Both the position numbers and the translations under genes were made by a program. The notes under the pieces were generated by a model, which was given only the letters and a program-made list of their open reading frames with translations, made no database searches and was not told the DNA's origin. Below are positions 1 through 10,362 of a stretch of DNA of 34,158 bases, in pieces. Within the stretch, counting starts at the first letter, position 1; each line of letters begins with the position of its first letter. This DNA comes from Zoopage sp. CT-All (Eukaryota > Zoopagomycota > Zoopagomycetes > Zoopagales > Zoopagaceae), in contig QZWS01000049.1 in NCBI GenBank assembly GCA_004114245.1, positions 1 through 34,158 on the forward strand. The letters are read 5' to 3'.

Positions 1-3
1 ACC

Positions 4-3000
4 ATGTCTGCACCACCAGAACTCGATCAAGAGGGACAGCTTCCATTCCTCGCTCAAATGCAGGCGGAAAAGGCCAAGGCTGCTGCCGTCGCTCCTGCTC
101 CGGCTCCGGCTCCAAACCCCGCTCCCGCTCAGCGCCTTGGTCCGCAGAACGCCTGGTCAAAGCCCATCCAGGTTCGCAGCAAGCTCAGTCAGGACATCGC
201 CGCCGCGCCCACTGCTCCTGCCGCGCAAGTGCAACAGCAGCAACCGCCCACCGCACCTGCATCGATGCAGCAGCAGCAGCGCTATGTCCCACAGGTGATG
301 CCTGTCAACGGCATGGGCCAGATAATGTCTCCAACGCAGCAACACCAAGCCATGCAGGGCATGATGTCGCCACAAAGCTCGGCTTGGGGCATGCAGCAGC
401 AGCGATCCGGTCCACAGGGCCAAAAGATGGTCCCTGGCCAGCCAATGCCCATGCCTGGTGCGATGGCCATGTCTCCGCAGCAAGCCATGGTCGCCGTTGC
501 TGGATCGCCGTCCATGATTGCCGGTATCCCGAACATGCCTGGCATGGGAGGCTCTCCACACATGGCCGCTGGAGCTCCTGGCTGGCAGCAGTACCAAATG
601 CCATTTGCTCCTGCAGGATTTCCTCCAAATTTCGACCCGCAACAAGCGCAGGCGTACTATCAGCAAATGTACATGGCTGCTGCCATGAACTACGGTCATA
701 TGCGCCCAGGCATGATGCCGCCGATGCCAGCCATGCCACAGCAGTCGCCCAGCATGACCCCTGGTCTTCCGCCTTCGCAAACAACCCCGCAGCAGGTCCC
801 TGGTATGCCGCCGTCGCCCCGGTCACAGCCGCCGTTGTTCAGTCCGCCACCCAAGGGCATGAGCCGTGCGATCAAAATTGTGAATCCAAACACGGGTGAA
901 GTGCTCAACACGTCCGCACCGTCGACGCCTAAAACACCAGCGCACGTGCCCGAGGAGACAAAGCCTGTGGCTACTGCTGCCGATGTCAAGACCAGCGAGC
1001 CCGTGGAACAGGCTGCAAAACCTACGCCTCCTACAAGTGGAAGTCGGGCTATTTCGATCGTCAACCCGGACACCAAGAAACCAGTTGAGCTTGCCAAGCC
1101 TCCTGTTTCTCGCTCATCTGCTAGCTCGCCGCCTCCTTCTACTGTCACCAAGGCATCGGAGATCGCGGCCGAGGAGCCGGTTGATTCAATTCCAACTGCT
1201 GAAGCCTCGCTGGAAGGCCAAGACAAGTCCAATAATTCTGATGGTGCATCGGTTGCGTCGGAACTTGTCTCCAAGAAGAAGCGCAAGAAGAAGAAGAAGA
1301 AAAAGGGCGGAGCTGCGGGCTCGTCCGCTGCAGATGACGGCGAGGATGACGAGCAGGAAGGCGATCAGTCCATTCCTCTGGATGAAACACCAGTGGCCCC
1401 TGAATCGGAGCCAGAGCTTGCCATTGAGCAGCCGATCGATGAGACAGCTGCTGTCGTCGAAGAGCCAGAGACATTGGAATCCGCTGTCGTCGAAGAGTCG
1501 CCGATTCCTGCGCCGATTACCACTTCCTCGCCAAGCGAGCAGGGTGAAGATGTTCTGGGCGACCTTCCGTCCTCCATGGACACCACTGTGCGTAATGCGC
1601 CACTTTCGCCTTCGATGTCCACTCCCATCACCCCGTCATCTGGGACCTTCCCGGAGGGTACAGAGCCGAAGCGAAAGGCATCGATGCCGCCGCCGGGCCT
1701 CGGCATGCCGCCAGGTCTTGGTGGCAGCGGCACGCCCATTGGACCGGGCTTTGGACCAGCAATAGGACCGGGCTCCCGCCTGAGCGCAGTCCCGACAAGC
1801 TCGATTCAGTCAAGTATCCGCCCAACATCAAGTCGCCATTTGCCAATGCACAGGCGTCTGAAAAGCTCAAATACAATATCACCTTTTTGAGGGAGTTCAT
1901 GGACATTATCAAGGACAAGCCTTCGGGCATGAACGTCGAGGTAATGGAGGATAGCAAGAGCGGCGAAATGGGACGCACCCAGAGCGGTGGGCGTCGTGGC
2001 GCACGTCAGTCCATGCCTGCCAAGGCTCCGCCACCGGGTATCAATACTGATCCGACCAAGATGTCCAGCGAAGAGCGCTTCATCGCCGCGTCGCTTCGAT
2101 CTGGTGGTCAGCCAGGCCGAACGTTCTCGCAATCGGGCGGGCCTGGTAGTATGCAGCGGACGTCCAGCGGTGGCATGGGCATGCCCGATCGAAACAAGGG
2201 CCAGCAGCACGGCCGTTCTCAGCGTGGTGGCCGTCAGGGCGGTGGTGGTCGTCGTGACCAGCAGGGTGGTCCCACCATCCCGATGGATCAGGTCGCGCCG
2301 CTTGCAATGTCCGACGAGCGCTGGAAGGCCAAGGAGGCTGAAGTGCTCCCGAAAGACTCTCCCGAGGTCGTGCAACGCAAGGTCAAATCGCTGCTCAACA
2401 AGCTCACGCTTGAGAAGTTCGACTCCATTTCTGAGCAGATCGTCGAATTCGCCAACATGTCTTCCAAGGAATCGGATGGTTTTACACTTCGCCTTGTCAT
2501 CCAGCTTGTTTTTGAGAAAGCAACCGACGAGCCCAATTTCAGTGCCTTGTACGCCAAGCTCGCCCACAAAATGCTTACCAGCGTCAGTCCCGACGTTCTC
2601 GACGAGAATGTGCGCAACAAGGACGGCCAGGTCATGGGCGGCGGCCCGCTGTTCCGCAAGTACCTGCTGAATCGCTGTCAAGAGGAATTCGAGAAGGGCT
2701 GGAAGGCCAACTTGACCGACAATGCCACTCCTGAGGAGCTTCTGTCGGATGAGTACTACATCGCCATGAAAGCTAAGCGTCGTGGTCTTGGGCTGATCCA
2801 GTTCATCGGTGAACTTTTCAAACTCGAGATGTTGACGGAGAAAATCATGCACGAGTGCGTTCGCCGGCTTCTCTCCAACGTGCAGGATCCTGAGGAGGAG
2901 GAGACAGAGTCGCTTTGCAAGCTTATGATCACGGTCGGCAAGCGCCTGGACCGTCCCGAGGCAAAGGGATTCATGGACGTGTACTTTGGTCGCATCCGTG

Positions 3001-4863
3001 AGCTGTCGCAGAATAAGAAGCTGATCAGCCGCATTCGCTTCATGCTCCAGGATCTGCTGGAGCTGCGCAATGAGAAGTGGGTGCCGCGTCGTGCTGCTGC
3101 TGGTCCCAAGACAATTGCCGAGATCCATAAGGATGCCATCAAGGCCAAGGAGGAGGCCGAGGCTGCGCGTCGTTCGCATAGCTCGGGACGTGGTATGCCC
3201 CCGGTGCATCAAATGCATGGCGGCGGGCGTGGTCGGCGTGATAGCGTCAACAAGGACCAGAAGCCGTCTGGCCAGTTTCCTCCGCCAGATGGTTGGAGCA
3301 CAGTCGGTGGGGGCCCAGCCTCGGCAAATGCGCCGCCACAAAGTCGCAAGACAAGCGACCTGTCTGGCTTTGGCAATCTCTCGAGGACGAAGAATGCCCC
3401 AGTCGGTGGCCTTGGACCGGGCGGTTCCACCTTTTTCGGGGGCATTGCTGCTGCAAGCAAGTCCAAGGAAGATCACCCCGCGAGCGGTGGCTCCTCCGGC
3501 TCCTCAAGACTGCCTCCTGGCTTTGGCAAGGCATCTACCGTTGGCGTCAAGGCCGGCACCGCATTGACGGCAAATGCTTTTAGTGCGCTGATGGAGGGAA
3601 GTGAGGTCGCCACGTCGCCACCACGCGAGGCTGCCTCGTCGCCGCCAAAGGAACGTCGCAAGCTGCTGCTCATACCCCGAAGCACATCCGGCTCGGGGGC
3701 GCCCGCTACATCTGAGGTATCGCTGCTAAGCCGCGTCAGTGATGCTCCGCCTGCGGTGTCCAAGCTAACCAAGCAACAAGCGAAGCTCAAGATCGAAAAC
3801 CTGATCAACGAGTACCTTTCGGTCAAAGACCTCGAAGAAGTCGTTCTCAGCGTCAAGGAGCTCGGCGTCGACTACATCGCCGATTTCATCGATGCCTGCG
3901 TCGATGTCGTGGTCAATAAGAAGGTCGACGATGTAACGCTGGCGGCCCAGATGTTTGACCATCTTCTTTCAACCGGCACTGTCACCGCGGAGCAGATGTA
4001 CCCCATGCTTAAGGAAAAGATCAAGGCCGTTGACGATTTGAGCCTTGATGTACCGCAAGCCCATCGCTACGTGGCACTGCTCGTCTACGGCTCCCAGATG
4101 CCCTTGTCCGTGGTGACAAGAGCAGCCATGGCAATCGGCGGTTTCGGACAGCAGAAGTTCCTCGGCGAGTTCCTCCGGATCGTCAAGGAGAAAGAAGGCG
4201 TCGAGGTGCTTAAAAAGCGCGTCGAGACCGATAAATTCGATCTCCACAAGGCCATTAGCCGATCCGGTGATGTCATTGCGGATTTTCTTGATCGGTACGG
4301 CCTGTTTGAGCTTGCCCCATCATACGCTATTGTCAAGCCCCTGAAGAAGATGTTTGGAACGGATGAAGCAGACGCAATCATCACATATTTTGAGGTTCGT
4401 TCCTGCTTCAAAGGTGCACCCGACTTATCTACGACAATAGAAAAACGTACCGATAGCGCTAAGAAACTCGCCCGAGTTCGTGCGTGTAATGGCGACGGCC
4501 TTCATCAGGTATATGGCGGGCCACACCATATTCGCGGATGGCTTCGAGGCCCCTTCTGCGGATCCATCGCCCAAGATTGAAGCCAAGGAACGCGAGATCT
4601 TTGGCCGTTACAAGGAGCTGCTGATAATCTATGCCTCCGCATTCAAGTCGGTACCGGTGCGCGTGGCACTTTTGCAATCGGCGGCTGCCTTTGCTGAAGA
4701 GCACAAGTACCCCAAGGACTGGCTCGTCAGATTTCTGAGCATGCTCAAGGAATCCCGCCTTGTCGACAAGGAGCTAATGGGTGTATGGCGAAACCACGAG
4801 CGCAAGGCGATGCGCTTTGATCTCTTGGCACAGATTGAAGAGTGGTACAAGACGTTGAGTTAG
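4..4863 (+). CDS. eIF4G: Translation initiation factor eIF4G, three-HEAT form
   Basis: Cytoplasmic scaffold of the cap-binding complex, bridging eIF4E, eIF4A and eIF3. The first ATG (4) sits in an ACCATG context, but more 5' sequence may lie outside the window. The N-terminal 560 residues are Gln/Pro/Met-rich and hold two copies of an 'SRAI-IVNP-T' motif (near residues 284 and 345) and a poly-Lys tract. A Y-x4-L eIF4E-binding-like site lies at 1872-1892. MIF4G spans about 2370-3080, MA3 about 3770-4390 and a W2-like C-terminus about 4580-4860. The reading frame changes between 1700 and 1810. An intron ending at the acceptor at 1809 (donor 1715 or 1658) would fix it, but an indel cannot be excluded. 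A second intron, 4395-4440, is well supported: joining there restores the MA3-to-W2 linker. With donor 1715 the product is about 1572 aa. Confidence 0.93.
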
Positions 4864-5011
4864 ACTTCCAGCAGTGGATCAGATGTTGTCGGGTGGGATG
4901 GCCGAGGTCAGGTGCGCTGATTCCATTGTACAATTCTTGCGTGACCGACGGCACATTTGCAATGAACATGATTTAGCCAATATGCTGGCCAAGTAAGTGT
5001 TGAGGCAGAAT

Positions 5012-5087
5012 TGCGATGGGTCGCCAGTTGGACTGAATGTATTCCCTTGAACATGACAAACCTGCAATGGGTCGCGAGTTGGACTGA
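5012..5087. repeat. Pair of 25-bp direct repeats
   Basis: The 25-base block at 5012-5036 recurs at 5063-5087 with 23 of 25 bases identical. The core reads TGGGTCG-AGTTGGACTGA and the copies start 51 bases apart. They lie in the 380-base gene-free spacer between eIF4G and copy 1 of the secreted-protein unit. No function can be assigned; they may be promoter elements or remnants of a local duplication. Confidence 0.75.
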
Positions 5088-5145
5088 GAAATCACTCGTG
5101 GCCCATGGCAGTCAGTCTACGGCACCAAGTTGCGGCGCTCCCCAA

Positions 5146-5177
5146 CAGTCAACACAAGGGATTTGCTGTGTTGACTG
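5146..5177. repeat. Perfect 11-bp inverted repeat (hairpin)
   Basis: Left arm 5146-5156 (CAGTCAACACA) is the exact reverse complement of right arm 5167-5177, with a 10-base loop. The right arm coincides with the left edge of homology shared by the two copies of the secreted-protein unit. The other copy (14041-14053) keeps only the right-arm sequence. It could be a cruciform or protein-binding site, or a scar at the edge of the duplicated unit. Confidence 0.8.
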
Positions 5178-6421
5178 CTGTAGCTTTTTCTCACACAGTT
5201 CTCGAACTCTGACACAGAACAGCACTTGACGACACACTTTCTCATGACGCCAAAGTCCTAACTCTTGTCGCCCTTGTCCTAGCATCATGCAGCTTTGTAT
5301 GCACCGTGCATGCATCCACAGCATTGCCAACCGGACCTGGCAAGTTGCATACCATGACGTCCAACCTGCCATCTAGCGGTCCTCACTTTGTCAGTGAAAT
5401 TGGTCCTCCCTCACCCATTGTCGACAAGAAGGCCCTAAAAATACTGCGGAAAGCCCTGCCAACATTCCAAGATAAAGACAAAATCATCGAGGCTGATATG
5501 GCTAGCAGGCTCCAAGACTTGGGATACTCATCAGCCCATCAACTTGATCTTGATCAGTTTGATTTGGAACCAAAGGAGTGGTTGTGGCTATTCTATCTTA
5601 TTCTGAAGCATGGAAACTGGATTACAAATGGTGGAGATCAGCTGATGGCACGGGCGAGCTCGCTCATTTTTGGCAGCCCCCTTGCACCACCTACACCAGT
5701 GCTGTTCTCATTGCTCAAATTCGAACCTATTAAGGCAATTGGCAAGGTTGTTACTCTCTTTGGATATAATGATTCTCACTTCAAACAAAATGTGTATCCG
5801 ACGATTGGATCCTTTATTTCGTTTCGACGGTATGCATTACAGCCCAGTCTTAGATGGTTGCAAACTCCTGATCCTTCGACGCAACTCCAAGTCCACGGTG
5901 GCATGCTCAATTATAGAGAATTATTTCACCTTAGCGAGATGTTTCACAAGCATTGGGATATTTCAAATGACATCTGTCTTCAACATTCAGCAAGGCTTCA
6001 GATGTTTTATAATGCGAATAATTATCATAGTATCAACATCCCCAGTCAGAATTATCACTGCCCAAATCCGGCAAGCAAACCAGTTCATAATATCTTGGCG
6101 TCATCATGGCATAAGATAAACCGGGAGGGAATGGACAGTATTATGCATCATTGTTCGCTTGATGGAAGTGAACCTAGCTGCATGATTGGGAATGCTGCAG
6201 AGCCGCTCAGAGCCACATTACGCAAGTCAAAAAAGGAAGACCAGGAGTCTTATCCAGAATTTAAAGCATGGCTGGATAGGTGTGAGAAGAAATATGCCCC
6301 TAGACATTTATCGATTTGACAAGATGGCGAGCCGAGTAGGAGCTGGTGTAGGAGGAAGGAATGAATGGTTTGATGGCTTCACACCAGCATTGATTTGGAG
6401 ATAATGTCTGCAGGGTGCACA
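5169..6421 (+). repeat. Duplicated secreted-protein unit, copy 1
   Basis: A block of about 1.25 kb matches the reverse complement of 12821-14053. Homology starts at TGTTGACTGCTGT (5169-5181), runs through the promoter, coding region and about 100 bases of 3' flank, and stops at GTGCACA (6415-6421). Sequence beyond both edges is unrelated. I see no terminal inverted repeats or transposase, so this is called a duplicated gene cassette rather than a transposon. Confidence 0.8.
5244..6319 (+). pseudogene. Secreted four-cysteine protein family, copy 1, signal peptide frameshifted
   Basis: Paralog of the gene at 12913-13989, roughly two-thirds identical in protein by eye. The ATG at 5244 matches the paralog's start, but one A is missing from the following A-run, so translation stops after five codons. 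The remaining reading frame is open for more than 330 residues and still encodes a decayed hydrophobic leader with no in-frame ATG. The first in-frame ATG is at 5354, which would give a 321-aa cytosolic product. The four mature cysteines (in ICLQH, YHCPNP, PSCMI and DRCEKK contexts) are kept. The family is not recognised. The copy may be a recent pseudogene, or a loss-of-secretion allele if the deletion is not an assembly error. Confidence 0.7.
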
Positions 6422-7098
6422 CTTTAACTGTATATGTACTAGTACAACATAATCAAAGGAAAGAAATATGGATGATAGTGAAAAGTCATAGATATGATTA
6501 ATTCTTAATCCTATAGTTGAATGGCATGCAGACTAAATAAGGTGAGTTTTATAAGGGATGTGATGGACATGAATGTGTGAAATATAATCAATGTTTAATT
6601 TACTTCCTTGTGTCACTGTGCCATATAGCACATAGCAAGGGATGGCTGTAGTGACTATTGCCTTTTCTCACCCACTTGGCAAAGTACACCATCTTGTCCC
6701 AAGGACTTCCCTCTCCTCTTACTTTGCCAGTATATTTTTTTCCTTGAGGGCCTGATGGCAGAATCAGTGCCTTATCAAGACATGCTGTTACTCCTGGAGG
6801 AGCAGCTAGCACCATATGACAAAAACCCTTCTCCTACTTCTATGCTAACAAACAGCAGGCAAGGATGGGGTCCTTGGGGTGTTACAACCCATTAATGTTG
6901 GGTTTTGTAAGATCACAGATGTGTTCAGGGTATAGAATTTCTGTATTTGTCAGGAGACAAGTTGTGCTCACTCTCCTTTTATACTAAGGATTACTAATGC
7001 TATGTTATCACTTTGAGGATGTCTTTGTTCTTCTGGGTTCTGTTGCATTCCAGGCTGTTGAGTCTGACGAAGCCGTCGCTCATATCACAACAGTAAGC
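6422..7098. other. AT-rich gene-poor spacer with an orphan ORF
   Basis: The stretch between the 3' flank of copy 1 and the end of RIC8 is AT-richer than neighbouring genes. On the minus strand, 6815-6600 is open for 71 codons (MVLAAPPGV...KKYTGKVRGEG...), with a composition that looks like a coding relic. It has no recognisable domain and no intact extension upstream. It may be a fragment of a mobile element. Nothing else is supported here. Confidence 0.35.
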
Positions 7099-8867
7099 TC
7101 ATTTATTCACATGTGGCGAACGCGAATGATCGCTCTCATCAACATCAGCATGATCCAGGTCCTCGAACTCGCCCATTCGAGCATGTCTCAGGCCAGGGTT
7201 ATGCACTTGGATTACGCCCGTTCGATTGAGGCGGTCGAAGAGTACAAACAGACGTTCAGCTTCGCTTTCTTTCTCCTCGTCCGTCATGTCAACAGCTTGC
7301 GTTTCCATGCTGCCGGAGACCGCTTGGCCAGTAATGGTATTGACTTGGCTAGTGATGGAGTGCTCTGATTGTTCGGGAATGTGGAATGCACCGCGAGAGA
7401 GAAGAAATCCAGCAGCATTGCCGAGGCCAATTTGACGGGACATCTCGTCGCCTGCCATGGCAGGTCAGCTACCCAGTGGTGTGCATTCACAAGGCTCACC
7501 GTCGCTGTTGCAAATTAGAAAGAATAGCTCCCCGACCAAGACTTTCGAGCGCTCCAGATGGACCGAAGTGAGCATGCGTATGAGCCGCGCCGTAAGACCC
7601 ACGCCGACATGGACTGGTTGTGACCGGTCCCTGTCTGCATTAGCCGAGGAGCTGCTGAGAAGAGCGGATTCGACCTACAAGTCACTGGGAAGCACCATTT
7701 CTTGGACAATGCTTTTGATATCGTCATCTTCTGCGAGCAACTTGAGTAGAGCAAGGATAGGCGCCAGACGCTCCTCAATCCAGTCTTTGCTGGCCAAGAG
7801 CTCCTTCTCCGTGTGATGGCCAAGGATGTGGTCAACACCTTGGACAAGGTTACGCACAACAAGATCTGGCTGTTGCGCAGGAATATAAAACGGACGGTAG
7901 CGCGCGATCGGAAATGACAATAGAGCGTGAACAGCATGTACAGCGGGCGTTGAAAGGCGACAGGCGAGGTCGTCAGGAGTGTTTGGCTGCCGAAGGAAGT
8001 GAATGATGGGTTCTGTCATACTACAAGATGCGTGCTGGGTGAAATCAAAAAAGGTGAAATACGGTGCAAAAGGCGCGCTGGAGTCACCGTGGATACGGGT
8101 CGCATGATGTACGAGGATGTTGTACAATAGCTTGAGCACTTCCATGTGAATCAAATCAATGCCAAATGACGATCCTGATTCTGTCGACGAAAGCGTCTAG
8201 CGCCAGGATACAAATGTGCATAGAAAGGACAACTTGATACCAACTTGAGAGCTTGAGTGAAAGCGGGATCGAGGGCAAGTCGATGCGCGAAATCGACATC
8301 GCTGACAGTAAGCAGAAAGAGGAGTCGCATCAGCAAGAATGCTCCATCACGGCCACCATCACCAGCCTATCATGCATCAGGATGCAAGAAATGGTGAGAT
8401 ATGAATGGACAATGAATCGTTGAGCAATAGCGTTGCAACCGAGATCACGAACAATAGCGCGCGAGTCGGCGTTGAGAATGAGAATGTTGACGAGACATTT
8501 GATCGCCTCAAGTTCAGCCTCACCCATGGGCGACATTGTCCTTGAGAATGCTGCCTGTGAGTAGATCACACTCACGCCCTAGTAGAACGATCTAGAGACT
8601 GAGACTGGCAGAATTACTGCTACCTGGCGGGTAAACAACGGCTCGCATCCAGCTGGGATGCGTGTAGCGACCTTGATAGCAGATAAAGCATCCAGCCTCA
8701 GATCTTCATATATGGCTTATATCAACCCGTTGAATTGGAGTGAAATTACTGGTCTCGGTCCAGGGACCACTGGAGTCGCCATTCGTACTGCTGGCAAGAA
8801 GATCAAGCAATTCCACGAGACAGGCCGTCTTCACGTCGGCGCCACCCTGCGCCATGTCTTTGCTCAT
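7099..8867 (-). CDS. RIC8: RIC8/synembryn, G-alpha chaperone and exchange factor
   Basis: Armadillo-type cytosolic chaperone and guanine-nucleotide exchange factor for heterotrimeric G-alpha subunits. Seven exons fit: 8867-8750, 8715-8624, 8554-8411, 8366-8241, 8196-7679, 7630-7500 and 7451-7099, giving 493 aa, close to the family length of about 530. Family landmarks read in order: EAIKCLVNIL, LMRLLFLLT, HMEVLKLLYNIL, GLTARLIRMLT, IGLGNAAGFLLSRG and a C-terminal MTDEEKESEAERLF block. All joins keep frame. The 34-nt first intron (8716-8749) is the weakest placement, but it is needed because the upstream frame meets TGA. An alternative ATG lies at 8855. The gene is divergent from the CPSF6-like gene, 117 bp away. 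Confidence 0.88.
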
Positions 8868-8984
8868 AAGTGCTCGGCTTCAAGCTAGTCCTCTTGAAGA
8901 CATACCAGAGACAAGGCGACGAAGCAGCTGATGAGCAGCCGCGGGGCCGTCGGGCATTCTTGGGCAGTCCAACTTCCCCCACAA
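8868..8984. promoter_or_regulatory. Shared divergent promoter region, RIC8 / CPSF6-like
   Basis: Only 117 bases separate the two inferred start codons, which point away from each other, so both promoters and 5' UTRs must lie here or overlap the genes. No TATA box or recognisable factor site is visible; the segment is GC-rich. Confidence 0.45.
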
Positions 8985-10286
8985 ATGGCGGACGCATTCG
9001 ATATCTACGACGACGCCGCATTCGACACTGTGCGCCGGATTGTCGCCCTGCTTGATCCGTTGATTGCTATTCGCTGTCTAGGTGGTGCCGGAGACGAATC
9101 AGCTGGCCTCGTCGCAGCCGGCGTCCGTGAATCCCGAGTCAAATCTGCCCACCGCGTCTCATGTATGCCGCTTTGCTTGCTTCTGTCGTCTTCTCTGTGC
9201 TTTCATTGTGATGCACTTGTATTTTATCCTTGATCATGGCCCTATCATTGTGACGCCTGCTGGAGTTGCGCACCCATTCCCTCCCGTGGTATTGGGCGTC
9301 TCTAACGCGCGTGTTGCAGACAGAGTATACTGGAAACGGACAAAAGCCTGCGTCTTTTGATGGTATCAACCAGTGCGGCTAGTTTATTCATCCTGAACCG
9401 CCCTGCTTTCTCCCACAGTGCACGAGCAGATTCGTGAACCAAACGCACCCTTCACACCCGACCCCGCTGCGACCCGCGCCATCATAATTTCCGAGCTGCA
9501 CTGGGTACGACTATGCGTCGCTTTTTTACAGCGAACCTGGCCTCGTGTAGTGGACATCGGATGAGGATTTGAGAAAGGCAGCGACCGCTGCAGGCGTCGA
9601 TCTGTCAAAATTGCTGGACATCTCATTCCAGGAGCTGAAACTTAACGGAAAGTCCCGTGGGTACGTGTGTAGATATCATGATGACCATACAACTGGTTTC
9701 AATAACACGATGCGTTTGCCGATGCGTTTATGTTGTCTAGTGTCGCGTACGTGGAGTTTGCGAATGAGGAAGCAGCACAGCGTCTCAAAGAGAAGTTCGA
9801 ACGAACGTATGCGATGCTCTATACCATGGCGTCGTTGACCACTGCGTGGGACTGTGTAGTCCGTTAGAAGGCGGGCAGATGCCACAGGTCGTCTACTCTG
9901 CTCCGTCTGGAAACCCATTCCGCATCATGCCGCGTGAAGGCGCTGCCCGGAAGCTTCCCTATGCTCCCCAACACCAGCCTGTTGCTCCGCTGTCATATGC
10001 TCCCCGTGGCGGGTATGCGGCTGGCGGCAGTGGATATCGCGGCGGAGCGCACACAAGTCAGGGTCGTGGCGGGTATGCTGGTTCGTCCGGATCGATTCCT
10101 ACGGGTCCACAAGCGATGTATGCCACCGCTGGTCAGCAACACGGGTATGCATATGCTGCAGCACCGCGCCCCGCGGCATATCAGCCACCGAGTATGACGC
10201 TGTCCCTTCCAATTGTCCCTCGCTTATCATGGCAACTAGATCGGCCATCTGCTGGTGAATCGAGTCCGAAGCGTCGCAAGTTTTAG
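8985..10286 (+). CDS. CPSF6/CFIm68-like RRM protein of pre-mRNA 3'-end processing
   Basis: Probable cleavage factor Im large-subunit relative, a nuclear RNA-binding protein acting in poly(A)-site choice. Seven exons fit: 8985-9029, 9082-9162, 9320-9362, 9419-9504, 9551-9660, 9741-9806 and 9860-10286, giving 285 aa. The N-terminus MADAFDIYDD resembles the acidic start of the family. The single RRM is rebuilt across three exons: SELHW|WTSDEDLRKA, then LNGKSRG|VAYVEF. This matches the diagnostic WWT-DEDL of CFIm68. The tail is Gly/Tyr/Pro-rich with RGG-like stretches and ends in SPKRRKF, a likely nuclear signal. The RRM joins are strong; exons 2-3 are inferred from frame. It converges on the tryptophan gene with 76 bases between stop codons. 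Confidence 0.82.
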
Positions 10287-10362
10287 GTCTGCGGGCAATA
10301 TACTTTACACAATACGAGCATCATGTGGTGTCAAAGGATATACTTCTACGCTGGCATTTTGC

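Noticed and set aside
1806-3476. 556-codon open frame on the minus strand
   Set aside because: It lies antisense to the MIF4G-coding part of eIF4G. It has no domain and its composition mirrors the codon bias of the plus-strand gene.
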